Source: Nocardioides ungokensis
GTDB lineage: Bacteria > Actinomycetota > Actinomycetes > Propionibacteriales > Nocardioidaceae
Reading direction: 5' to 3'
Assembly: GCF_013466985.1 (NCBI RefSeq)
Contig: NZ_CP059164.1
Location: forward strand, 1,931,001 to 1,995,000
DNA: 64,000 nucleotides
The notes beneath the pieces are model-generated. The model was given only the letters and a program-made list of their open reading frames with translations, was not told the origin of the DNA and made no database searches. Below are positions 43,789 through 53,040 of this stretch, one piece after another (the stretch's first letter is position 1; each line of letters starts with the position of its first letter). The position numbers were made by a program, and so were the translations under genes.

Positions 43789-44964
43789 TCAGCGCGGGCT
43801 GACTCGCAGGATGGCGTCGCCGCCGTTGCCGTTGTCGGTGGTCACCAGCAGGTCGTCGTCGGGGGCGACCGTGACGGAGCGCAGCCGGCCGTAGCGCTGC
43901 AGCGCCTTGGGCGCCCGGCTCTTGGTCAGGTGCCCGGCGGAGTCGAACGACAGGAAGACGATGCGGCTCGCCTTGAGCGCAGCCACCGCCAGGGCGCCCC
44001 GGAGGGAGCCCCACTGCGCCCCGCGGACGAAGGTGCCGCCGCTGGTCGCCAGGGTCGGGTCCCCCGAGCTCCAGCGCGCCTCGACCTGGTCGCCGGGCAG
44101 CGACTGGTCGGTCATCGGCACGTCCTCGTTGTAGCCCGGCACCGGGTTGTAGCCGTAGTCCCCGCCGTCGACGAGCCGGTTGACCTCGTCGTCACGGTAG
44201 GTGCCCTGCTCGATCGACCACAGGCTGCCGTCGGCGCGCTGCGCCAGGCCCTGGACGTTGCGGTGGCCGTAGGTCTGGATGTAGCGCTTCTTGCGGTTCC
44301 TCGCGTCGATGAACGGGTTGGTCGGCCAGGGGGAGCCGGTGGTGCGGTTGAGCCTGAGGGTCTTGCCGCCCAGGGACTCGAGGTTCTCGGGGTTGGTGCC
44401 CACCGCCGCGTCTCCGGTGCCGACGAGCATCGAGCCGTCCCTGGTGATCAGCAGCCGGCACCCGCCGTGCCGCCCGCTGCTGGTGGGGAACCCGCCGACG
44501 AGCTCCTTGATCCGCCGCGCCTTCGTCGCGGCGTCGTTGAGCCGCCAGGCGATGACGTGCACCTCGTGCCCCCCGCCCGGGGTGTTGCCGCCCTGGCAGG
44601 TGTAGATGCGGCCGTTGCGGGCGAACTTCGGGTCGATCGCCAGCGACATCAGCCCGGTCTCGCCGGACACCCACACCTGCTTGCTCGGGAAGTCCACGGT
44701 CCGCGTGTGGCCGTCCTCCCACACCGAGAGCGTCGCGCGGTCACGCTGGGTGAACAGCAACCGGCCGTGCCCGATCGGCTGCACGTCCCAGGGGTGGTCG
44801 AGCCCGGTGACCTGCCGGCGTACGTGCAGCGTCGGCACCGCGCGGGCCGTGGCCTGCGGGGAGCGGCCGCCGGCCGGGAGCGCGGCCTCGGCCGTCGCAG
44901 GACCCAGCGCGGCCAGGACGAGAGATGCGGTCAGGGCAGCCGAGATCGAGCGCATGGCGGACAC
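43789..44964 (-). CDS. Secreted PQQ-dependent sugar dehydrogenase family protein (GSDH-like beta-propeller)
   Basis: 391 residues with a signal peptide ending about residue 27 (AEAALPAG). A six-bladed-propeller GSDH pattern: VTGLDHPWDVQPIGHGRLLFTQRD, GLMSLAIDPKFARNGRIYTC, SGRHGGCRLLITRDGSMLVGTGD (the catalytic His region), NRKKRYIQTYGHRNVQGLAQR and EQGTYRDDEVNRLVDGGDYGY (metal/PQQ). Family members oxidise aldoses with PQQ or calcium, but many actinobacterial homologues have unproven cofactor and substrate. Its C-terminus overlooks the large palindrome. Confidence 0.85.
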   Translation of the reverse strand: MSAMRSISAALTASLVLAALGPATAEAALPAGGRSPQATARAVPTLHVRRQVTGLDHPWDVQPIGHGRLLFTQRDRATLSVWEDGHTRTVDFPSKQVWVSGETGLMSLAIDPKFARNGRIYTCQGGNTPGGGHEVHVIAWRLNDAATKARRIKELVGGFPTSSGRHGGCRLLITRDGSMLVGTGDAAVGTNPENLESLGGKTLRLNRTTGSPWPTNPFIDARNRKKRYIQTYGHRNVQGLAQRADGSLWSIEQGTYRDDEVNRLVDGGDYGYNPVPGYNEDVPMTDQSLPGDQVEARWSSGDPTLATSGGTFVRGAQWGSLRGALAVAALKASRIVFLSFDSAGHLTKSRAPKALQRYGRLRSVTVAPDDDLLVTTDNGNGGDAILRVSPR

Positions 44965-45007
44965 GGTACGACGTGCGGCTGCCCGGGCACGAGGGCCGCG
45001 ACCGCGC

Positions 45008-45274
45008 TCAGCTGACCTTGTGCTGGCGACCCTGCCAGTAGTCCCACGCGAGGGTCACCAGGATCGCCCCCAGGATCGACCCGATGATGCCGCTGGGGCG
45101 CAGCGCGAGCCCGTCGCCGGACAGCAGGCTGATGACCAGGCCTCCGATGAAGGAGCCGACGAGCCCGGCGACGATCGCCGTCGTCCAGTTGATGCCGTGG
45201 CCACGGGTGCCGAGCAGGAGCTGGGCCGCGGCGCCCACGAGCATCCCGAACAGGATGATGCCGAGGATGAGCAT
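45008..45274 (-). CDS. GlsB/YeaQ/YmgE family membrane protein
   Basis: 88 residues with three helices: ILGIILFGMLVGAAAQLLL, TTAIVAGLVGSFIGGLVISLL and GIIGSILGAILVTLAWDYW. The Gly-rich pattern is that of transglycosylase-associated/stress-induced YeaQ proteins. Role unknown; often general-stress induced. Monocistronic. Confidence 0.85.
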   Translation of the reverse strand: MLILGIILFGMLVGAAAQLLLGTRGHGINWTTAIVAGLVGSFIGGLVISLLSGDGLALRPSGIIGSILGAILVTLAWDYWQGRQHKVS

Positions 45275-45431
45275 GCTGCGACGCTAGGTCCCGGCCGGTG
45301 GCAGCGGCCGGTTTCAGCCATGACATGCCACAGAGTCGGTATCCGCCGCACGCGCCACCCGCCTACCTGATATCGACGACCTGGGACCGGGAGGCGCCGT
45401 CACTGCGGCCGGAAGCGGTCAGTCTCGGGGA

Positions 45432-45836
45432 GTGACCGGAGCCAGGCATCGCTCGCCACGAGGCCCGAGGCGACGCACGACGGCCCTGGCCGTCGGGGCG
45501 GTCCTCGTGGTCGGCGTCCCCGTGGGGGCGGTGGCGGTCAATGCCGCCATCTCGTCCGACTGCGGCTGGACGACCCCGCCCGACACCGTCGGTGCGTCGT
45601 TCGACCAGGTGCGCGCCGTTCTGGCCCACCGGTACGCCGTGGGTCCCGGAGGGGTGGTCCAGGTCATCCAGCAGGACCGGGACGTGGTCGACATGGCGGT
45701 CTTCGTCGCCGGGGCGCGGGGCCACGACCCGATCGTCGTCCGGGTGGTCCGTGCCTCCTCCGGCCGAGGCTGGCTCATCGCCACGAACACCTGCGGCAGC
45801 CAGCATCTCGGCCAGGCAGGCCAGAACGGGACGTGA
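45432..45836 (+). CDS. Hypothetical exported or membrane-anchored protein
   Basis: 134 residues from GTG 45432. Basic N-terminus, one hydrophobic segment (ALAVGAVLVVGVPVGAVAV, about 18-36), then an extracytoplasmic domain with two Cys (SSDCGW and TNTCGSQ) that could pair. No family recognised. Convergent with the SGNH hydrolase gene, 7 bases apart. Confidence 0.6.
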   Translation: MTGARHRSPRGPRRRTTALAVGAVLVVGVPVGAVAVNAAISSDCGWTTPPDTVGASFDQVRAVLAHRYAVGPGGVVQVIQQDRDVVDMAVFVAGARGHDPIVVRVVRASSGRGWLIATNTCGSQHLGQAGQNGT

Positions 45837-45843
45837 CGGGCGC

Positions 45844-47043
45844 TCAGCCCATCGTGCTGAACGGGCCACCCGGCCCGAAGACGAGCTTCGCGAAGCGCTC
45901 GCCCATGCGACGGTGGGTGGCGGCGTCCGGGTGGAGCTGGTCTGGGAGCGGCAGCTCGGCGAAGTCGGACTCGCCGTAGAGCTCGCGGCCGTCGAGGAGA
46001 TGCAGGTGCGGGTCGTCGACAGCGCGGGCAGCGGTGATCCGGCTGAGCTCGTCGCGGATGACGCCGAGCGTGAGCTTGCCGGCCGCCCGCTCCGCGGGGT
46101 CGCCGGCGGCCCGGAACTGCATCGTCCCGGTGCTGAAGTCCGGCGCGCTCGGCCCGGGCACCTCCTCGTGGATCGGGCAGTGGATGGGGGAGACGACCAG
46201 CAGGGGCGTGGTGGGGTGGCCCTCGCGGATGGTGTCGAGGAAGCCGTGAACGGCCGGGGTGAAGGCGCGCAGCCGCATCAGGTCGGTGTTGACCAGGTTG
46301 ATGCCGATCTTGACGCTGATCACGTCCGCGGGGGTGTCGCGCAGGGTGCGGGCCGTGAACGGGTCGAGCAGTGCACTGCCGGCGAGCCCGAGGTTGACCA
46401 GGTCGACGCCACCCGCGGCCGCGGCCAGGGCAGGCCAGGTGGTGCTGGAGCTCGCGGCGTTGGAGCCGTGGCTGATCGAGCTGCCGTGGTGCAGCCACAC
46501 CGTGCTGCCGGAGGTGGGGACGGCCTCGACGGGGGCGTCGGTGCGCAGCGCCACCAGCTCGGTCGTCTCGTTGTAGGGGAGCCAGACCTCGAGGTCCTTG
46601 GCGCGGTCGGGCAGGCCGGTGAAGCGGACGGTGCCGACCGGACCGGTCGTGACCTCGGCGGCGCCGGTGGCCATGTCCACCGTCAGCACGTTCCCGCCGG
46701 TCCCGGTGGCCCGGCCGGCGAGGCGTCCGTCGACGACCAGGTCGTAGATGCCGTCGGGCAGCGGCGGGACGCCACGGTAGGACGTCGTGGTCCGCAGGGT
46801 GTCCAGCTCCAGGACGGTGGCCCGGGTGCGGAGCACGAGGCGTACGCCGGAGGGCTTGGCCTCAGCCATGGCCAGCTGCCCGTCGGTGGACTGGGCCCGG
46901 GCCCAGGCGGGCAGCCGGTGCGGCAGCAGGCCCCGCTCGGTCTGCTCGAGCTCGATGGCGCCGCGGAGGAGGTCTGCGGTGATCGGGGTCGTGATCCAGT
47001 CCGTCGTCGGTGAGGAGCCTGCGTCGTCGGGCGGGGGAGTCAT
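45844..47043 (-). CDS. SGNH/GDSL-type hydrolase with N-terminal beta domain
   Basis: 399 residues from ATG 47043. A beta-sandwich-like N-terminal part (about 1-190) precedes a SGNH fold: nucleophile block VWLHHGSSISHGSNA, GLAGSALLDPFTAR (Gly block), and VISVKIGINLVNTD, then LPDQLHPDAATHRRM (Asp-His). This two-domain layout fits GDSL-like lipase/acylhydrolase or carbohydrate esterases. No signal peptide is seen. Substrate unknown. Confidence 0.82.
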   Translation of the reverse strand: MTPPPDDAGSSPTTDWITTPITADLLRGAIELEQTERGLLPHRLPAWARAQSTDGQLAMAEAKPSGVRLVLRTRATVLELDTLRTTTSYRGVPPLPDGIYDLVVDGRLAGRATGTGGNVLTVDMATGAAEVTTGPVGTVRFTGLPDRAKDLEVWLPYNETTELVALRTDAPVEAVPTSGSTVWLHHGSSISHGSNAASSSTTWPALAAAAGGVDLVNLGLAGSALLDPFTARTLRDTPADVISVKIGINLVNTDLMRLRAFTPAVHGFLDTIREGHPTTPLLVVSPIHCPIHEEVPGPSAPDFSTGTMQFRAAGDPAERAAGKLTLGVIRDELSRITAARAVDDPHLHLLDGRELYGESDFAELPLPDQLHPDAATHRRMGERFAKLVFGPGGPFSTMG

Positions 47044-47101
47044 GGCGGCCAGCCTTTCATCCGGACGCGGAACGTCCGCGGTTGCGTCTACCGTTCGTGG
47101 C

Positions 47102-47455
47102 ATGGCCATCGCACGCTTCCCGAGCATCGTCCTCGACTGCCCCGATCCGCACGCGCTCGCAGCGTTCTACGGCGCGCTGCTCGACTGGAAGGTCGAGCCG
47201 GAGGAGGACTGGGTCGACGTCCGCTCCGAGCACCAGTGCCTGTCGTTCCAGCAGGTGCAGGACTACAGGGCACCGGTCTGGCCGGGCCAGGACGTGCCCC
47301 AGCAGATGCATCTCGACGTGGTCGTCGACGACCTCGATGCCGGCGAGGCGGCGGTGCTCGAGCTCGGTGCGACCAAGCACGAGCACCAGCCCGGGACGAC
47401 CTTCCGGGTGTTCCTCGACCCGGCCGGGCACCCCTTCTGCCTCTGCCTGAGCTGA
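47102..47455 (+). CDS. VOC (glyoxalase/bleomycin-resistance fold) protein
   Basis: 117 residues from ATG 47102. IVLDCPDPHALAAFYGALLDWKVE, LSFQQVQDYRAPVWP, MHLDVVVDDLDAGEAAVLELGATK and FRVFLDPAGHPFCLCLS match the actinobacterial glyoxalase-like VOC family. Metal ligands of true glyoxalase I are not all present, so binding or dioxygenase-like functions are possible. Confidence 0.85.
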   Translation: MAIARFPSIVLDCPDPHALAAFYGALLDWKVEPEEDWVDVRSEHQCLSFQQVQDYRAPVWPGQDVPQQMHLDVVVDDLDAGEAAVLELGATKHEHQPGTTFRVFLDPAGHPFCLCLS

Positions 47456-47467
47456 CGGCCGGCCGGG

Positions 47468-48085
47468 TCAGAGCCAGCCGTTGCCGTCGGCGACCAGCAC
47501 CGCCTCGGCCCGGTTGACCGCGCCCGTCTTGCCGATCGCCGAGGAGAGGTGGTTGCGCACCGTGCCCTCGGAGAGGAAGAGGCGCTGTGCGATCGCCGCG
47601 ACCGGAGCACCGTCGCGGGCAGCCTGCAGCACCTCGGTCTCCCGGGCGGTCAGGGGCGATTCGCCGGCCACCAGACTGTCCGTCGCGAGGTCGGGGTCGA
47701 CCACGCGCAGGCCCGCGTGCACGCGGCGCACGGCGTCGGCGAGCTGGGGTGCGGGCGTGTCCTTGACGACGAAGCCGGAGGCGCCTGCCTGGAGGGCACG
47801 CCGCAGGTAGCCGGGCCGACCGAAGGTCGTGACGATCAGGACGCGGGTGTCCGGAGAGGCCCTGCGGACCTCGGCAGTGGCGGTGATCCCGTCCATGCCG
47901 GGCATCTCGACGTCGAGCAGCGCCACGTCGGGGCGGTGCTCGAGGACGGCGGCGACGACCTCGTCCCCCGAGCCCACCTCGGCGACGACCTCCAGGTCCG
48001 GCTCGAGGCCCAGCAGCGCCGAGAGTGCGCCCCGGACGAGGGCCTGGTCGTCGGCGAGCAACAGCCTGATGACGGGGCCGGTCAC
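47468..48085 (-). CDS. NarL/LuxR-family response regulator (DesR-like)
   Basis: 205 residues. Receiver: IRLLLADDQALVRGALSALLG, phospho-Asp in DVALLDVEMPGMDGI, VLIVTTFGR, VVKDTPAPQL. HTH: LTARETEVLQAARDGAPVAAIAQRLFLSEGTVRNHLSSAIGKTGAVNRAEAV. Its GTG start overlaps the kinase stop (GTGA). With the ABC exporter upstream this is the common DesK-DesR-ABC arrangement sensing membrane or antibiotic stress. Confidence 0.9.
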   Translation of the reverse strand: MTGPVIRLLLADDQALVRGALSALLGLEPDLEVVAEVGSGDEVVAAVLEHRPDVALLDVEMPGMDGITATAEVRRASPDTRVLIVTTFGRPGYLRRALQAGASGFVVKDTPAPQLADAVRRVHAGLRVVDPDLATDSLVAGESPLTARETEVLQAARDGAPVAAIAQRLFLSEGTVRNHLSSAIGKTGAVNRAEAVLVADGNGWL

Positions 48086-49203
48086 GGGCGCACCACCCGC
48101 AGGGAGTAACCGGGGGAGAGCTCCCGGGTGACCACGGTGGCGCCCGCGGCCGCTGCGCGCTCACGCAGCCCGGCCAGGCCGGACCCTGCGGTCGCCGTGC
48201 CACCGCCGGGGCCGGTGCCGTCATCGACGACTTCGGCACTGGTCGGGGTCAGGCGGACCTCGCAGGTGCGGGCCCGGGAGTGCCGGATGACGTTGGTGAC
48301 TCCCTCGCGGACGGTCCAGGCGAAGAGCTCCCGCAGCTCGGTGGGCACCTCGTCGGCGGAGTTGGGCAGCTCGGCGTCGATCTCGGCGGCCGCCAGGGCC
48401 GCGCGGGCACGGGTCAGCTCGCCGGGCAGGGTGAGCTCGCGGTAGCCCTGCACGGCCCGGCGTACGTCGGTCAGGGCGTCCCGGCTCAACCGCTCGAGGT
48501 CGGCCAGCTCGGCGCGGGTGCGCTCGACGTCGACGTCGAGCAGGCGTTGCGCGAGCTCGGCCTTCACGGTGATGACCGTCAGGGAGTGCCCGAGGATGTC
48601 GTGCAGGTCGCGGGCGAAGCGGCTGCGCTCGTTGTCGACGGCGAGCCGGGCGTTCTCCTGGTGCGCCCGGACCAGCTCGATGTTGCGGCTGAGCACCGTC
48701 CGCAACCCGAAGACCGCCACGGAGGCCGCCATCACGCCGAACGCCGTGCCGACCTGGCTGCCCCAGCCCTCGACGCTGCCGAGGCCCAGCACGATCCCGA
48801 TGAGGGCCGCCACCATTGGTACGGCGACCCGGAGGTCGAGCACCATCACGCAGGCGACCCCGACGTACACGGTGCTGGCCAGCCCGGACTCGCCCACGCA
48901 CGCCACCATCAGGGCCCCCAGCGCGACCAGGGTCGCGACGTACGCCAGGGCCTGCGGCAGTGGCGGCTGGGCCACGAGCCGCATCCGGTCGGCGCGGGTC
49001 CGGACCCAGACCACCATGTAGACCGCGGCGAACGCGAGGGTGGCGAGGATGCCCACGACACCGGAGACCTGGTCGCGCTGGGCCCAGCCGTCGAGGAGCG
49101 GGCTGAGGAGGAAGAAGAGCCAGATGGCGGCGAACCACGGCCCGAGCCGACCCATCGCGGCGGAGCTGCCCGCGAGGGTCGGTTCGGGTGACGTGGTGCT
49201 CAT
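48082..49203 (-). CDS. DesK-like sensor histidine kinase
   Basis: About 373 residues from ATG 49203 (GTG 49212 also possible). Five or six membrane helices fill residues 20-165, then a HisKA_3 dimerisation helix FARDLHDILGHSLTVITVKAEL with the phospho-His, and an ATPase part REGVTNVIRHSRARTCEV, GSGLAGLRERAAAAGA. The small extracytoplasmic loops suggest intramembrane sensing. It pairs with the response regulator through a GTGA overlap. Confidence 0.88.
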   Translation of the reverse strand: MSTTSPEPTLAGSSAAMGRLGPWFAAIWLFFLLSPLLDGWAQRDQVSGVVGILATLAFAAVYMVVWVRTRADRMRLVAQPPLPQALAYVATLVALGALMVACVGESGLASTVYVGVACVMVLDLRVAVPMVAALIGIVLGLGSVEGWGSQVGTAFGVMAASVAVFGLRTVLSRNIELVRAHQENARLAVDNERSRFARDLHDILGHSLTVITVKAELAQRLLDVDVERTRAELADLERLSRDALTDVRRAVQGYRELTLPGELTRARAALAAAEIDAELPNSADEVPTELRELFAWTVREGVTNVIRHSRARTCEVRLTPTSAEVVDDGTGPGGGTATAGSGLAGLRERAAAAGATVVTRELSPGYSLRVVRP

Positions 49204-49224
49204 GGAGGTCACGCTAGTGCCGGG

Positions 49225-50019
49225 TCAGACCCGTGCCGTGTCCTTGCTCATCCGCCACGCGGCGCCGGCCACGAAGATGCCGAACCACGCCACGGCGTTG
49301 ACGACCGCGGTCCAGGGCAGGTCGCCGGTCAGCGGCCAGCGGCTGATCTCCGCGACCCCGAACATGGGGGTCCACTCGGCGATCCGGTAGATCCAGGTGC
49401 CTTCGTCGAGCGGGATGAACACGTTGCCCAGGAACGAGAAGAGGGCGAGGCCGGGGCCGAGCACCTGCATGGCGTTCTCGCCCGGGACGAGGTAGCCCAC
49501 GAAGACCCCCAGGGCCGCGAAGACCATGGTGCAGAAGAGCGTGAGCACCGCGCACTCGATCCACACGTGCACCGGCATGTGCGGCTTGCCCTGGGCGATG
49601 CCGGTGACGTTGACGGCGGTGATCGCAACGGCGCCGAGGACCAGGGCCAGGAGCGCCTTCATCAGGATGTAGACGGCCGGGTTGAGGGGGGTCAGCCGCA
49701 GCTGGCGCGACCAGCCCAACGCGCGCTCCATCGCCACCATCGCCCCGCCCGAGGCGGCGGTGAGGGCAGCGCCGTACAGCGCCATCGAGACCATGATGTA
49801 GGCCGCGACGTTGCCGTGGCCGGCGTTGTCGTTCCAGTTCGGCTGCCCGCCGAACGACAGGAACAGCGCGGCCGGGAAGAGCAGCGTGAAGAACATCGTG
49901 CGTCGGTTGCGCAGCATCCGGCGCAGCTCGATCCGCAGCACGGTCAGGTTGAAGCCACCCATCGGCGGCACCCGGCGGGCGTCGGGGTCGACGGGAGTGG
50001 GGATGGTCGACGTGCTCAC
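49225..50019 (-). CDS. ABC-2 type exporter permease
   Basis: 264 residues from GTG 50019, overlapping the ATPase stop (GTGA). Six helices in ABC-2 order, starting with LTVLRIELRRMLRNRRTMFFTLLFPAALFLSFG and ending WFGIFVAGAAWRMSKDTARV; GWSRQLRLTPLNPAVYILMK is the typical cytoplasmic coupling region. It probably exports a lipid-active drug or lipid in response to the DesKR-like system downstream. Confidence 0.88.
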   Translation of the reverse strand: MSTSTIPTPVDPDARRVPPMGGFNLTVLRIELRRMLRNRRTMFFTLLFPAALFLSFGGQPNWNDNAGHGNVAAYIMVSMALYGAALTAASGGAMVAMERALGWSRQLRLTPLNPAVYILMKALLALVLGAVAITAVNVTGIAQGKPHMPVHVWIECAVLTLFCTMVFAALGVFVGYLVPGENAMQVLGPGLALFSFLGNVFIPLDEGTWIYRIAEWTPMFGVAEISRWPLTGDLPWTAVVNAVAWFGIFVAGAAWRMSKDTARV

Positions 50020-50951
50020 TTCTGCTCCTCGTCGTCGGCGCCGGTCAGGCTGATGAAGGCGTCCTCGAGACCCTTGGAGGTGATCTCGAGGTCTCGCGCG
50101 GTGGTCTCGGTCAGCAGGTAGCGGGCGACGGCGTCGCTGTCCTTCGCGTGCACCAGCACGCTGTCGCCGCGGACCTCGACCGAGTCGACGCCGCCGAGGG
50201 CGGCCAGTGCGTCGGTGTCGGCGTCGGGCAGGGTCGCGCGGACGGTGCGGCCGGCGGCCAGCGCCTTGATCTCCGAGCCGCTGCCGTCGGCGACGATGCG
50301 TCCCTCGCGGACCAGCACGATCCGGTCGGCGTACTGGTCGGCCTCCTCGAGGTAGTGGGTGGCGAAGAGGACGGTGCGGCCCCGCTCGGCGTCGCGGCGG
50401 ATCGCCGACCAGAAGGTACGCCGCCCCTCGACGTCCATGCCGGTGGTCGGCTCGTCGAGGAGCAGCAGCGCCGGGTCGGGCAGCAGCGCCATCGCGAACC
50501 GCAGCCGCTGCTGCTCACCACCCGAGCACTTGGCCACCTTGCGGTCGGCGATGCCGGTGATCCCGGCGCTGTCGAGGACCTCGTCGACGGGCTTGGTGTC
50601 GGCGAAGAGGCTCGCGGTGTAGGCCACCGTCTCGCGGACGGTCAGGTCCTTGAGCAGCCCGCCGGTCTGCATCACGGCCGACACCAGCCCGCGCGCGATG
50701 GCCTGGCGGGGCTGGTGGCCGAGCACGGAGACCGTGCCGGTGGTGGGCTGGGAGAGCCCGAGGATCATGTCGATCGTGGTCGTCTTGCCGGCGCCGTTCG
50801 GGCCCAGGAAGGCCACGATCTCGCCCTGCCGGAGCTCGAGGTCGATCCCGCGCACGGCGTGCACGGAGCCGAAGTCCTTGGTCACCCCGTCGAGGCGGAC
50901 CGCGGGCAGCCGGACGGCGTCGGCCGATCGCGTGTGGTCAGTCATCGTCAT
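50016..50951 (-). CDS. ABC exporter ATPase
   Basis: 311 residues. Walker A FLGPNGAGKTTTI, Q-loop VMQTGG, signature CSGGEQQRLRFAMALL (Cys where Leu is usual), Walker B LLLLDEPTTGMD and the His switch FATHYLEEAD. The C-terminal DrrA-like extension is about 80 residues. It is the first gene of the exporter-DesKR operon. Confidence 0.92.
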   Translation of the reverse strand: MTMTDHTRSADAVRLPAVRLDGVTKDFGSVHAVRGIDLELRQGEIVAFLGPNGAGKTTTIDMILGLSQPTTGTVSVLGHQPRQAIARGLVSAVMQTGGLLKDLTVRETVAYTASLFADTKPVDEVLDSAGITGIADRKVAKCSGGEQQRLRFAMALLPDPALLLLDEPTTGMDVEGRRTFWSAIRRDAERGRTVLFATHYLEEADQYADRIVLVREGRIVADGSGSEIKALAAGRTVRATLPDADTDALAALGGVDSVEVRGDSVLVHAKDSDAVARYLLTETTARDLEITSKGLEDAFISLTGADDEEQK

Positions 50952-51041
50952 GCGACCAGCATGGCCGCCCGGCTCGCGTGGTCCTTCATCCGCCGGTCAC
51001 GACCCCGGCATGACAGATGTCAGGGTCGTGGCCGGCGTACG

Positions 51042-51905
51042 TCAGAAGGTGTGCTCGGGGCCCGGGAAGGTCTGTGCCTTCACGTCGGCGGCGTACTCCC
51101 GGGCCGCTTCGAGCAGGACGCCGTGGACGTCGGCGTACTGCTTGACGAACTTCGCCATCCGGCCGGTGCGCAGCCCGAAGGCGTCCTGCCAGACCAGCAC
51201 CTGGCCGTCGCAGTCGACCCCGGCGCCGATCCCGATCGTGGGGATGCCGACCGACTTGGTGACCTCGCCGGCGACGTCGCCGGGGACCATCTCCATCACC
51301 ACGGCGAACGCGCCCGCGGACTCGAGTGCCTGCGCCTCCTCGACGACCCGGTCCGCCGCCGCGCCGCGACCCTGGACGCGGTAGCCGCCGAGGGCGTGCT
51401 CGGACTGCGGGGTGAACCCGATGTGCGCCATCACCGGGATGCCGCCCTCGGTCAGCTTCCGGACCTGCGGCACCATCGGCAGGCCGCCCTCGAGCTTGAC
51501 CGCGTGGGCACCCGCCTCCTTCATGAAGCGCACGCCTGTGAGGTAGGCCTGCTCGGGTGAGGCCTGGTAGCTGCCGAACGGCAGGTCGGCCACCACCAGC
51601 GCGCGCCGGGCGCTGCGGCTCACGGCGCGGGTGAGCGGGATCAGCTCGTCGACGGTCACCGGAAGGGACGTCTCGTTGCCGTAGACGTTGTTGCTGGCGG
51701 AGTCGCCCACCAGCAGGACGTCGATGCCGGCCTCGTCGAAGGTCTGGGCGGCGTACTGCTCGTAGGCGGTGAGCATCGTGAACTTCTCGCCCCGCTGCTT
51801 CATCTCGCGGAGGTGGTGGGTGCGGACCCTCCTGGTCGGCGGCGCGCTCGCGGCTGCCGGTCCGGAGCCGTACGGCGCGGGCTGTTCGGTGCTGCTGTCG
51901 CTCAT
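51042..51905 (-). CDS. panB: Ketopantoate hydroxymethyltransferase
   Basis: 287 residues. TIM-barrel landmarks: [35 protein letters not shown] (Mg Asp), [23 protein letters not shown] (catalytic Glu area), [46 protein letters not shown]. It transfers a one-carbon unit from methylene-THF to ketoisovalerate in pantothenate/CoA synthesis. Monocistronic; panC/panD are not in the window. The position near nadE and glnA2-glnE matches actinobacterial synteny. Confidence 0.95.
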   Translation of the reverse strand: MSDSSTEQPAPYGSGPAAASAPPTRRVRTHHLREMKQRGEKFTMLTAYEQYAAQTFDEAGIDVLLVGDSASNNVYGNETSLPVTVDELIPLTRAVSRSARRALVVADLPFGSYQASPEQAYLTGVRFMKEAGAHAVKLEGGLPMVPQVRKLTEGGIPVMAHIGFTPQSEHALGGYRVQGRGAAADRVVEEAQALESAGAFAVVMEMVPGDVAGEVTKSVGIPTIGIGAGVDCDGQVLVWQDAFGLRTGRMAKFVKQYADVHGVLLEAAREYAADVKAQTFPGPEHTF

Positions 51906-52093
51906 GGCGAGCTCCCCTCGGCGTCATCTCGCGGCTCCCCGATGGAGTCCACGGACCGTTGGTCAGGCTAGTCCCGCACGCTGGTCGGCGGCCTGTGTCG
52001 ATGGTCACCCCTGATGGGTCATGTGGTTGCGGATCGGTCACCAACCGCAGATCTCCCGGCCCAGGACGTGCCGTTCGTGACCGATGGGGGCGA

Positions 52094-52435
52094 TCAGGCT
52101 CGGTCCGGGCCGTAGTCCCGTGTGACCGTGGCGACGCGGACCCGGTAGTCGGCGTACCAGGTGGAGCGGCCCCGCTCCTGGGCCACGAGATGCTCGGCGA
52201 CCTGCTTCCAGGCGACGGCCGCGGCCTCGTCGGTCCAGTAGGAGACGGTGATCCCGAGCCCGCCGTCCCGGGCGGACTCGAGCCCCAGGTAGCCCGGTTG
52301 GAGAGCCGCGAGCTCCTCCATCCGCCGCGACATGACGGCGTACCCGTGGTCGCCCTCGGTGCGGACCGAGGAGAAGACGACGGCGACGTACGGCGGCTCG
52401 GGCGTCCGGGCCAACCCGGTCTGGGCGAACGTCAT
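52094..52435 (-). CDS. ABM-type (antibiotic biosynthesis monooxygenase fold) protein
   Basis: 113 residues. YVAVVFSSVRTEGDHGYAVMSRRMEELAALQPGYLGLESARDGGLGITVSYWTDEAAAVAWKQVAEHLVAQERG is the dimeric ferredoxin-like ABM pattern with a Trp-containing helix and a His. Members include heme-degrading and quinone monooxygenases; many are uncharacterised. 13 bases separate it from the VOC gene on the same strand. Confidence 0.82.
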   Translation of the reverse strand: MTFAQTGLARTPEPPYVAVVFSSVRTEGDHGYAVMSRRMEELAALQPGYLGLESARDGGLGITVSYWTDEAAAVAWKQVAEHLVAQERGRSTWYADYRVRVATVTRDYGPDRA

Positions 52436-52448
52436 CCGGCGGTGCTCC

Positions 52449-52925
52449 TCAGGCGTTGTCGGCAGCGGCCTCCAGCTCGGCGACCACGATCCTGCGCTGT
52501 CCCAGCATGGCTCGCATCGCGGCCTCGGCGCGAGCGGGATCCGGGTCGTTCAGGAGCTCGTGGAGCCTGGTGGGGATGATCTGCCAGGACAGGCCGAACT
52601 TGTCCTTCAGCCACCCGCACTGGTCCTCGACCCCGCCGGCGACCAGGTTGTCCCAGTAGTAGTCGACCTCCGTCTGGTCCGCGCACGCGACGCTGAACGA
52701 GATCGTCTCGGTGAAGCCGGCGAAGATCGGGCCGCCGTTGATGCCGCGGAAGGACTGCCCGTCGAGCACCCACTCGCCGGCCATCACCGTCCCGGGCTCG
52801 CCGGGTCCGGCCTCGCCGTAGCGGGCCACGCTGGTGATCGATGACCTCGGGAAGATCTTGGTGTAGAACTCCATCGCCTCGACGAGGTTGTCGTCGAACC
52901 ACAGGCACGGGCTGATCGAGGTCAT
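52449..52925 (-). CDS. VOC protein of the PhnB / 3-demethylubiquinone-methyltransferase-like family
   Basis: 158 residues from ATG 52925. PCLWFDDNLVEAMEFYTKIFPRS, GTVMAGEWVLDGQSFRGINGGP and SVACADQTEVDYYWDNLVAGGVEDQCGWLKDKFGLSWQIIP are the diagnostic blocks. Despite the database name, these proteins are VOC-fold with no proven methyltransferase activity. Probably one transcript with the downstream ABM gene. Confidence 0.88.
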   Translation of the reverse strand: MTSISPCLWFDDNLVEAMEFYTKIFPRSSITSVARYGEAGPGEPGTVMAGEWVLDGQSFRGINGGPIFAGFTETISFSVACADQTEVDYYWDNLVAGGVEDQCGWLKDKFGLSWQIIPTRLHELLNDPDPARAEAAMRAMLGQRRIVVAELEAAADNA

Positions 52926-53040
52926 GGCTGGCTCCTTGGGTCCGGGCCGGGCGCTCGCTCCCGGCCTCCACGGATGGAGACCGGCGTTCCCCGCTGATTT
53001 CATCGGTGCCGCCGGGGCGCCGCCGCCGTACAGTCGATGC